Below, in pieces: positions 1 to 9,789 of a DNA stretch of 64,000 nt. The DNA comes from Pyropia haitanensis (lineage: Eukaryota; Rhodophyta; Bangiophyceae; Bangiales; Bangiaceae), in the NCBI GenBank assembly GCA_008729055.1, contig SDUX01000006.1, forward strand, positions 1 through 64,000, given 5' to 3'. Each line of letters opens with the position of its first letter. The first letter of the stretch is position 1. The notes under the pieces were generated by a model. It was given only the letters and a program-made list of their open reading frames with translations, was not told the origin of the DNA and made no database searches. Made by a program: the position numbers and the translations under genes.

Positions 1-131
1 CGCCCCCGCGCGGAAGACGACGCCGCCGGCAGGGGGGAGCTGCCGGCGGCGGGGGGGGCGGCGCCCAAAAGTAGCAGGCACGCGCCCCCGCGAGGAAGAC
101 GACGCCGCCGGCAGGGGGGAGCTGCCGGCGG

Positions 132-166
<35 letters not shown>

Positions 167-3145
167 CGGCGCCAAAAGTAGCAGGCACCGCCCCCCGCGA
201 GGAAGACGACGCCGCCGGCAGGGGGGAGCTGCCGGCGGCGGGGGGGCGGCGCCAAAAGTACGCAGCGCCGCCCCCCGCGAGGAAGACGACGCCGCCGGCA
301 GGGGGGAGCTGCCGGCGGCGGGGGGGCGGCGCCAAAAGTACGCAGGCACCGCCCCCCGCGAGGAAGACGACGCCGCCGGCAGGGGGGAGCTGCCGGCGGC
401 GGGGGGGCGGCGCCAAAAGTACGCAGGCACCGCCCCCCGCGAGGAAGACGACGCCGCCGGCAGGGGGGAGCTGCCGGCGGCGGGGGGGCGGCGCCAAAAG
501 TACGCAGGCACCGCCCCCCGCGAGGAAGACGACGCCGCCGGCAGGGGGGAGCTGCCGGCGGCGGGGGGGCGGCGCCAAAAGTACGCAACCGCCGCCCCCG
601 CGAGGAAGACGACGCCGCCGGCAGGGGGGAGCTGCCGGCGGCGGGGGGCGGCGCCAAAAGTAGGCAGGCACCGCCCCCCGCGAGGAAGACGACGCCGCCG
701 GCAGGGGGGAGCTGCCGGCCGGCGGGGGGGCGGCGCCAAAAGTACGCAGGCACCGCCCCCCGCGAGGAAGACGACGCCGCCGGCAGGGGGGAGCTGCCGG
801 CGGCGGGGGGGCGGCGCCAAAAGTAGGCAGGCACCGCCCCCCGCGAGGAAGACGACGCCGCCGGCAGGGGGGAGCTGCCGGCGGCGGGGGGGCGGCGCCA
901 AAAGTAGGCAGGCACCGCCCCCCGCGAGGAAGACGACGCCGCCGGCAGGGGGGAGCTGCCGGCGGCGGGGGGGCGGCGCCAAAAGTACGCAGGCACCGCC
1001 CCCGAGGAAGACGACGCCGCCGGCAGGGGGGAGCTGCCGGCGGCGGGGGGGCGGCGCCAAAAGTAGGCAGGCCCGCCCCCCGCGAGGAAGACGACGCCGC
1101 CGGCAGGGGGGAGCTGCCGGCGGCGGGGGGGCGGCGCCAAAAGTACGCAGCCGCCGCCCCCCGCGAGGAAGACGACGCCGCCGGCAGGGGGGAGCTGCCG
1201 GCGGCGGGGGGGCGGCGCCAAAAGTAGGCAGGCACCGCCCCCCGCGAGGAAGACGACGCCGCCGGCAGGGGGGAGCTGCCGGCGGCGGGGGGGCGGCGCC
1301 AAAAGTAGGCAGGCACCGCCCCCCGCGAGGAAGACGACGCCGCCGGCAGGGGGGAGCTGCCGGCGGCGGGGGGGCGGCGCCAAAAGTAGGCAGGCACCGC
1401 CCCCCGCGAGGAAGACGACGCCGCCGGCAGGGGGAGCTGCCGGCGGCGGGGGGGCGGCGCCAAAAGTACGCAGGCACCGCCCCCCGCGAGGAAGACGACG
1501 CCGCCGGCAGGGGGGAGCTGCCGGCGGCGGGGGGGCGGCGCCAAAAGTACGCAACCGCCGCCCCCGCGAGGAAGACGACGCCGCCGGCAGGGGGGAGCTG
1601 CGGCGGCGGGGGGGCGGCGCCAAAAGTAGGCAGGCACCGCCCCCCGCGAGGAAGACGACGCCGCCGGCAGGGGGGAGCTGCCGCCGGCGGGGGGGCGGCG
1701 CCAAAAGTAGGCAGGCACCGCCCCCCGAGGAAGACGACGCCGCCGGCAGGGGGGAGCTGCCGGCGGCGGGGGGGCGGCGCCAAAAGTAGGCAACCGCCGC
1801 CCCCCGCGCGGAAGACGACGCCGCCGGCAGGGGGGAGCTGCCGGCGGCGGGGGGGCGGCGCCAAAAGTACGCAGGCACCGCCCCCCGCGAGGAAGACGAC
1901 GCCGCCGGCAGGGGGGAGCTGCCGGCGGCGGGGGGGCGGCGCCAAAAGTAGGCAGGCACCGCCCCCCGCGGGAAGACGACGCCGCCGGCAGGGGGGAGCT
2001 GCCGGCGGCGGGGGGCGGCGCCAAAAGTACGCAGGCACCGCCCCCCGCGAGGAAGACGACGCCGCCGGCAGGGGGGAGCTGCCGGCGGCGGGGGGGCGGC
2101 GCCAAAAGTACGCACCGCCGCCCCCCGCGAGGAAGACGACGCCGCCGGCAGGGGGGAGCTGCCGGCGGCGGGGGGGCGGCGCCAAAAGTAGGCAGGCACC
2201 GCCCCCCGCGAGGAAGACGACGCCGCCGGCAGGGGGGAGCTGCCGGCGGCGGGGGGGCGGCGCCAAAAGTAGGCAGGCACCGCCCCCGCGAGGAAGACGA
2301 CGCCGCCGGCAGGGGGGAGCTGCCGCCGGCGGGGGGGCGGCGCCAAAAGTAGGCAGGCACCGCCCCCCGCGAGGAAGACGACGCCGCCGGCAGGGGGGAG
2401 CTGCCGGCGGCGGGGGGGCGGCGCCAAAAGTAGCAGCCCGCCCCCCGCGAGGAAGACGACGCCGCCGGCAGGGGGGAGCTGCCGGCGGCGGGGGGGCGGC
2501 GCCAAAAGTACGCAGCACCGCCCCCCGCGAGGAAGACGACGCCGCCGGCAGGGGGGAGCTGCCGGCGGCGGGGGGCGGCGCCAAAAGTACGCAGGCACCG
2601 CCCCCCGCGGGAAGACGACGCCGCCGGCAGGGGGAGCTGCCGGCGGCGGGGGGGCGGCGCCAAAAGTAGGCAGCCCGCCCCCGCGAGGAAGACGACGCCG
2701 CCGGCAGGGGGGAGCTGCCGGCGGCGGGGGGGCGGCGCCAAAAGTAGGCAGGCACCGCCCCCCGCGAGGAAGACGACGCCGCCGGCAGGGGGGAGCTGCC
2801 GCGGCGGGGGGGCGGCGCCAAAAGTACGCAGGCACCGCCCCCAAAGAGGAAGACGACGCCGCCGGCAGGGGGGAGCTGCCGGCGGCGGGGGGGCGGCGCC
2901 AAAAGTAGGCAGGCACCGCCCCCCGCGAGGAAGACGACGCCGCCGGCAGGGGGGAGCTGCCGGCGGCGGGGGGGCGGCGCCAAAAGTAGGCAGGCACCGC
3001 CCCCAAAGAGGAAGACGACGCCGCCGGCAGGGGGGAGCTGCCGGCGGCGGGGGGGCGGCGCCAAAAGTAGGCAAGCGCCGCCCCCCGCGAGGAAGACGAC
3101 GCCGCCGGCAGGGGGGAGCTGCCGCCGGCGGGGGGCGGCGCCGCC
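1..3145. repeat. 80-bp GC hairpin minisatellite array (~38 copies)
   Basis: A tandem repeat with a period of about 80 bp fills the left end and runs off the window. I count about 38 copies of its AAAAGTA core, at roughly 65, 171, 252, 332 and so on to 3060. Each unit holds a C-tract, GAGGAAGACGA, a perfect 12-bp inverted repeat (CGCCGCCGGCAG and CTGCCGGCGGCG around the loop GGGGGAG), a G7 tract, then CGGCGCCAAAAGTA and a GCAGGCACCG spacer. Flanking C6/G7 blocks could extend the hairpin as an imperfect outer stem. Copies differ mainly in tract length and in AGTAGGCAG versus AGTACGCAG. I see no coding capacity. Confidence 0.97.
135..166. repeat. Expanded poly-G tract in one repeat unit
   Basis: One unit of the 80-bp array carries more than 30 consecutive G residues where the other units have about seven. 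It is either a real expansion or an assembly artefact. Confidence 0.9.
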
Positions 3146-3149
3146 ATTG

Positions 3150-3530
3150 GGCAGGCGCCGCCGTTCACACCGACGACTTGCCGCCGTCGGGAGCGAGGGG
3201 GAGCGGCGCTGCCAGCCGGCAGGTGCCACCGCCAACAGCGACAACTTGCCGTGGTTGGGAGGGGGGGGCGGCGCCGCCGGCCGGCACGCGCCACCACCAA
3301 AAGCGGCATCTTGCCGCCGTCGGTGGGGGGGGCAGGCGCCGCCAGCCGGCTGGCGCCTCCACCTCCTGCGACATCTTGCCGCCGTCGGGAGCGGGGGAGG
3401 GCGGCGCGGCCAGCCGGCAGGCGCCACCGCTAACAGCGACCCCTTGCCGCCGGCGGGAGGGAGGGGGCGGCGCCGCCGCCAACAGTGACATCTCGCCGCC
3501 GCCAACAGCGACATCTCGCCGCCGCCGGGT
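3150..3530. repeat. Second, diverged ~66-bp minisatellite (about 5 copies)
   Basis: Directly after the 80-bp array, a different motif recurs with its (A/T)CTTGCCGCCGTCGG core at about 3175, 3242, 3308, 3372 and 3441, a spacing of 64-69 bp. The units share a GCCAGCCGGC...GCGCCACC...AACAGCGAC block. They are clearly diverged from each other and from the 80-bp unit. The open frames that cross them are low-complexity and are not called as genes. Confidence 0.75.
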
Positions 3531-3769
3531 GGGAGCGGCGGCACGGGGGGTGTTGACGACAGGAAGAGCTCGACGAAGGGTGGAGAAGCGGCAGCGACGA
3601 AAACAGAATTCAGTACCAGACCAATCACAGTCACAGAAGAAAAGCGCCCAGGAAGACAAACGAAAATTGTCAGTCGCACGGTCAAGGCGCAAGATCGCTC
3701 CACCGCACATGCGCGCATCAAGAAGATGAGCGACCCGCCCCTCCCTCTCACCCGGCCGTCAAACTGCGT

Positions 3770-5045
3770 AATAGCAGCGTGCGCTGGCGCCGCACGAGGG
3801 GCAGTGGTGGGTGGGGTGGGCCCACGGGCGCCCCCCCCCCCCTCCGCCGCCCCCCGTGCGTTCGCCAGGAACAGGAACCGCGCGGCTTGCGCGCGGCGCC
3901 GTCGCCGTCCACCGACCACCGGCCACCCCGCACCCCCTCCCCATGCCGCTGCGTAACAGCAGCGGGGAGTGGCGCCGCGTGCGGGGAGGGGAAGGCGCGC
4001 GGGAGCGCGCCCCCCCCCCCCCCCTCCGGCACGCGGGCGCGATACAAGGGCAGCGCTCGAACGCCACTGCCGTCCGCATCCGCCGAACCCCCCCCCCCGA
4101 GTACGAAAAGGGGGGAACAGCAACAGGAGAGCCCATGCTCCCAACAAAAGGGAGTCACCTGTTGCGGAGCGGGAAGGGGACGCGAAGACCGGTGGTCGGC
4201 GGAGGTCAGGCGAGAGAGAGAAACAAGAAGCACACCGCACAAGACGACCGAGAGACAAACGACCAGCGCAACCAGTACCGCGACGTGCATGGCGCCGTCA
4301 CCATCCACCGACGGCCAAGCCCCCCTGCCCCCTGCCCATCACACTGCGTAATAGCAGTGGGCCGTGGCGCCGCGCGTCAGCGGGGAGGAGCGCGGAAGCG
4401 ATCCCCCCCCCGCATGGCGCGGGCGCGATACAGGGGCGGCGCCACAACGATCCACACGCGCCAAAAACCCCCCCCTCCACCACACGGGAAGAAGAGAAAG
4501 GCCACAGGAATAACTCCGCCACCAGCGACGGAAGCTACCTGTTGCGGATCAGGCCGGGGCGAGGCAGACAGGCCGCCGGGGAAAGGCCACAAACACACAC
4601 ACACGCACGCAGGCAATGGAGCACGATGGCGCGGTCAAACAAACAGGCGCCGCCGTGGCAGCGCCCCGCCGTCGTCGTCCGTTCACACCCGCCCCTTCGC
4701 ACATCCGCCCCCCCACTGCGTATTTCAGCAGCGGGCAGTGGCGCCGCGCGAGGGAAGGAGTGCCATCGCAGCACACCCCCTCCCCAGCGCGGGCGCGATA
4801 AAGCAGGAGGCGCTCTGACGCCACCTCTGTCCGCGCATGCTGTCCCCGCTCCCCCACAGACAGGAAGAGGAGACAGCAACAGGGATATCCATGCCCTCAA
4901 AACAAAAAGGACCGCCTGGCGCGGACCGGCAGGGAGATGAACGAGCTGCAAGTCAACGGACGGCAGACGCGCGGAAAACAGAATCAAACAAAAAGCGGGC
5001 GGGCACAAACCAATAGAGGAGGGAGGAAAACAGCACAGAACCTAC
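3770..5045. repeat. Diverged tandem duplication, ~375-390 bp units
   Basis: The motif ACTGCGTAA/TTA..CAGC followed by GTGGCGCCGCGCG recurs at about 3774, 3957, 4343 and 4715. Each copy is followed at a similar distance by GCGGGCGCGATA and, in the longer copies, by a GGGAA...CAGCAACAGG block. Spacings are about 183, 386 and 372 bp, so the first copy is shortened. Read on the minus strand, the shared blocks contain acceptor-like TTACGCAG and donor-like CAACAG/GTGACT or CAACAG/GTAGCT sites. They may therefore be duplicated exon-intron segments of a gene on that strand. Confidence 0.6.
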
Positions 5046-5663
5046 CGTGAAAAAGACGCTGTCGAGGGAAGAGCGGCGCTCGGCCGGGGGCACCGCCGGT
5101 TGAATGCACTCCCCCACGGCCATCGGATCGTGGTCGCCGGGTCGGAGCGGGGTCAACGTAATGGCGGGGCAGCCGCAGCGGCGGCAGCGTCGCGGTCGAG
5201 CCCCGCCAGCCGCCGTCCCACGCCCGTCCCCGCCGCCGCCGCTCTCGGCGCTCGCCGCACCAACAGCAGAGTTGGCATGCGGGGCGACGGGTGGTGCAGC
5301 GATCTGGGCGGCAGCCGGATCGGGGTGGACGCGGGGGTGGAAAGCGGGTGGCGACAGCGGCAGCAGAGGTGGAAGCGTGGGGGCGTGCGGTGGGCGTGAC
5401 GGGAAGCCCCTCCACCCGTCGCCGCGTCGATCCTTGGCGCGCCAAGACACCGCCGACGCCACCGACCGCCCCGACGGCGCGAGCAGCAGCGGCCCGGGAC
5501 GCGCCAATGTTGCCGTCGCCGTTGGTGGCCACCACCGCCGCGTGAGCGGGCACGCGCGCCCCACCAACTCGGCGGTGGCCACCGTAACGGCGCCTGCGGC
5601 CGCAACGGCTGCGGCGGCGGCAACGGCAGCGAGCAGCGGGCAGCGGCGGCGACGCGCCGTCAT
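5046..5663 (-). CDS. Possible first exon of a secreted protein (hypothetical)
   Basis: This minus-strand open frame begins with a basic residue cluster (MTARRRRC) followed by an Ala/Val-rich hydrophobic stretch that resembles a signal peptide. It goes on through proline-rich sequence to a short Cys-containing segment and ends at a good donor site (TTCACG/GTAGGT, intron from 5045 downwards). A TTGCAG acceptor lies at about 4946, at the start of the duplicated region. I do not recognise a family. In DNA this GC-rich, open frames arise by chance, so the call rests on the signal-peptide-like start plus the splice site and is weak. Confidence 0.25.
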
Positions 5664-8600
5664 GAACGGTCGTTAGTGGCGGGGGTAGCGCCCGCCGCGG
5701 CATACGAGCGGGTGACACCCACCGCCGCGGTGCGGGAGGCGAAACCGGAAGGCGGGGTGGGGCGGGGGCGAAAACCAGCGGGCGAAGGGCGGGAAACGGG
5801 GGACCCGAGGCCGGAGGTGGGGGTGGCGGGACGCCGGGGGGAGGCGCTCGAATAGGCGGGGCGGGCGCCGCGCGCACGGGCGGGGTGAGTGGGCGCGGGC
5901 AGACGGGGGGGGGGGTGGAGCGGTTTGGGCCGAACCGTTGCGCGTTTCGTGCCACGCGCGCGTGCGGGGGGGGGCGGCGGCCGACGCCGACATCACGGGA
6001 CGGCGGTGGGTGGCGCGAGTCACGGCGGGCGCGCGGGGAAGCGGGTTCGTAGGGCATCGTGCAGCGCGGCGGATGCGGGGCGGGACGCCGGCGCGCGGCG
6101 GGACGGGGCGGGGTGCGCGGGGACGCCGGGTGCGGCGGCGCGGGATGCGGCGGCGGCGGGGTGCGGCGGGACGGGGCGGTGCAGGGGGTAGCGGCCCGCA
6201 CGGGAGCGTCCCGCGTTTACCACCGCCGACGCTGGCTGCAGCAGGCCGACGGATTTTTGCGGTGCTGGCGTGAGGGCGTGTGCCGCAGCCCGTTTGGGGG
6301 GGGGGGGGTGCTACACCGGCGCGAGCGCCACGGCGGGTCGGGTGGCGGCCGCCGGCTGACGCGGGAGCGGGTGGGGGGGGGGGTGCCTCGCTGGGTGGCG
6401 TGCGGTGGGTGGCGCGGCCGGTGCTGCTTGCGGTGGGTGGTGGGGTGCTCGTCGGGTGATTTCAAAAAGGGCCGGTGGACGGCACGGGGGCGGGGGGTGA
6501 GCGCGACTGCGTCCGCTGCGGCATCGGTCCGTCTGGGCCGTCCACCCGAGGCGCAAGCGCCCCCCTCCCCCCCCTTTGCGTGCATCGGCGGCCGTGCGGC
6601 GGCCGCCGTCGCCGCCGCCGGACCGCCTGCAACCTCCAGCGGCCCTCCCCTGGCCGTGCGCGCCACGCTGCCGGCCCAGCAGGCGTCGCGCACGTCGTTC
6701 TCTCCCCCCCCTCTTCTGTGAAAGAAAAACAATCCAAAACCGCCGCGCCCACTTTGTCTCGACACACACACGCCGCCGAGGGTCTGCCGCCCTTTGCTGT
6801 TGCGTTTTGGCGCCGCACGTCACGACCGGGAACGGCGCGTGGGGGCGGCGGCCGGTGGGTAGCGAGTCGGGACGCGGACTGTCAGGGCTGTAGCAGTCGC
6901 GAGGGCGCGTCCCCAGTTGGGACGCCGGCGGCTTGATTTTTTTTTGGCGCTTTGAACGGGCGCCACTGCTCTCGCACACGAGGCGGTCTGGCAGCTGGAT
7001 CTCGTGACAGGGGAACACAATGACAAGAGGGGAGAGGCGACGGTGATGCGGGCCGCGACGGAAGCGGCGGCGGTGACGCGGCACGTGGCGGTGGCGCCCG
7101 CCGGCGCGGCAGCCGCAGCGGACCAGGCGGCTTCCGCGACGGCCGCCGCGGCGGCGGGCAACCGCGTCGCGGCAAGACGGTTGTGCTCGGCGCGGCGCCG
7201 GGGGAGGGGACCGCGGCCGCGGTGCCCGCCACCGCCACCACCACCGCCACCGCCGCCGCCGCCGGCAGGGGCGGGCGGATCGATGGCGGCGGCGACGGCG
7301 CCCGCTCTCCCCTCCACCCCTGGAGCACGTCAGACCGCAGCTTGTGCTCGCTCGCAGCGTCCAACGCCGCTGCCGCCGCCGCCGCCACCGCCGCCGCTGC
7401 CGCCGCCGCCGCCACAGCCGCCGCAGTGCACGCCGCCGGCTACACGGCGGGCACCCACACACCGCCCACGCTGCCGCCGGCGTCACCACCGCCGGCGCCG
7501 CCCTCCTCCCCCCCAGAGGGCAGGTGCTTTCCTTCTCCCCTCCACCCGCCGTCGCCGCCATGTCGGTTGCCGCTGCCATCACCACTACCACCATTTGCAA
7601 GTTCCGCCTGTCCCACCCTTCCCTCCCCCCTCCCGCACCAAACTTGGCTGTCCACAACATCCCGCCCGCGACGATCACGCCCGCCACACGGTGACTGCCG
7701 AGGGACACAAAGACTGGCGTCAGCGCGTCGGCGGCGGCCGCGGCGGCGACCGACGGGCGCTGAGTCAGCCGCAAGATCGCCGTCGCGGACTGCAACATCC
7801 CCGCAGCGGTGGTGGCCATGGCACGACCAGGCCGCGGAGGGGGGGCGGGCGGTGGGGACGGGGGGAGTCGCCTCGTGCTGGTAGGGAGCGGCAATGGATA
7901 CCGAGGGGGGGGGTGGGCGCGATGCTGTCGCTGCCCCACCGCCGCCGCCGCCGACGCGGTCGCCACCGCCAACGCCGCTGCCGACAAGGAGTGACTGCCC
8001 CCGTGGCCGTCAATGGTCGGAACACGGAGAATTATGGATATCGCCTCTGATTGGGCAGTTTTTGGGTCGCGAATGGGACAACCCTGGTTCCACCTCAGCT
8101 CTGTCACTCGAGACTTCAGACGATTCTGACCTGCTATTGGGTACGGTCTGCTTTACAGTTGATGCGCGCCACGGTGCACTTCCTCGCGAGCTTTTTTCAT
8201 CCGAGGGCCTCGGCCGTGCACATCAGTCGCTCGCGTCGCGGCGCGCGCTCTCTCGTCACGCGCGCGGGCGGGCATGGACCAGGAGTGGCTCGGCAAAAAA
8301 CGGCACCCCCCGCCTCAGTCAATGGCCGTCCCGGTGCCCCCACAGCCGCTCACGTGGGCCGTCTGCGTGCCGCTGGCGCCGCCCGCCACGGATTCAACAC
8401 AAACAGACGCCGGCCGGGGGGGGGAGGGGGTAGATCATCTAGACGATGTACTGCCGCGTTTGAACCGCCGAGCGCGGGAGGGGTACACCGACCTGCAGAC
8501 GGAGCGCTCTTGCCGCCGTCAGGCACGCCCGCCTCGCCTCCGCCCCCCCCTCCGAGCTCCAGGAGGGGGGGTTTGGCAGGGGGTCTGCGGCACGAGCAGA

Positions 8601-9789
8601 GCCGCCCCGCCCCCGTGGGCACCCGCCCCCACCACGCTGACCACCCCACCAGCCGTAGCACGCCGCCCATGACCGCCGCCGGCCGCCCGCGGTGGGGACG
8701 CGTGCGCCGCCGTTTCGCGGTCGGCTGCGGCGGCGTGCACGGCAGTGCAGCCGTGCCCCGACGCGGCTCGACGCGCGGTCCCGACCCTCACCGGTGCCTC
8801 TGCGCCGCCGCCGTCGCCGCCCGCGCTGCCCCAGCACCCGACGGACCGGATCGCCACGGACCGCCGCGACGCGGTCTGCCGCACCGTCGCCGCCCCCGTC
8901 CCAACTGCCCGCCCGCGCGCGACGCCGGGGTTGCCCCTGCCGCCCGCATTCTCGCCCCCGCGCTCGCGCGCGCACCGGCGCGCCCGAGTGCCCGCCCGCC
9001 CACCTGCCCGCCTACCCGCCTGCGCGCCGCCTGTTTTCCCGCCCAATGTCCCTCCCGCCCGCTAGCCTGCTCGACCGCCCGCCTTCCCGCCGTCCTGCCC
9101 GTTTCCACTCGTACGGTTTCTCCATGCCGCATCCCGCCCACTCGGGCGTCAGGTCACGGGCACGTGGCCGCCCGTTTCTTTCTTCCTTCTCTTGGTCTGG
9201 CACTCGCGCCTTTTGTCGTCCACCCGCCTGCCGATGCCGCCGCCGTTTTGGGTGTGGCGTAACGGGCGACGGAAGGCGGGGTGGCGGGGATGACGCGAGG
9301 AGGGGACTGAGGGACGAGATGGGCCGTGTCTGGCGCGACGCGGGTGGGACGGGATGAGCGCGCTAGCGGGTGGCCCCGCCCCGCCGCCCCCGACGCCCAG
9401 CCCGCGCGCGCGCGATCGCACACGGCGCGGCGGTCGCTGGCGGTGCGTCGACACGGGGCTGCCGCCGTCGCGGGAGCGCCACGATGACCGCGCTGCCGTT
9501 GCCGCCGCTGCTCGTCGTTGCGCACCTGCCCACGAGGGCGGTTGCGCCCCGCCCCCGCCACCGGCCGCGCCAGCGCCGGCTCCCGCCCTGGGCGGGTGCG
9601 GGTGCGCATGCTGCCGCCGCTCACGCTGCCTCGCCCCGCGTCCTGCGAGTCGGTAACCGCCGACGTGGACGGCAGACCTACCCCTGACGGCGCCTCTCGC
9701 CGGCAGGCGTTGTCTGGAATCTCGCCTGTCGGGGTGAGTAGGGCGCTGCTCGGCCGTGCGGGTGACCAGCGCTGCGGGTGGCGCGGAGT
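5664..9789. other. GC-rich region without a supportable gene
   Basis: Many long open frames occur on both strands here, but their translations are Pro/Arg/Ala/Gly low-complexity without motifs, and several overlap on opposite strands. Blocks of (GCC)n/(CGG)n occur around 7200-7500. The only base-composition break is about 8030-8200, which is less GC-rich and has no recognisable content. I see no RNA gene and no transposon. Confidence 0.6.

Noticed and set aside
1..3145. Regularly spaced repeats suggesting a CRISPR array
   Set aside because: The whole 80-bp unit is repeated; there are no variable spacers, the repeats are imperfect, and the genes around are eukaryotic.
4984..6201. 405-codon minus-strand frame
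   Set aside because: Pro/Arg/Ala low-complexity without motif, overlapping a better candidate exon in another frame.
6311..8107. 598-codon minus-strand frame
   Set aside because: Made of Arg/Pro/Ala runs from (GCC)n DNA; opposite-strand frames are as long and equally featureless.
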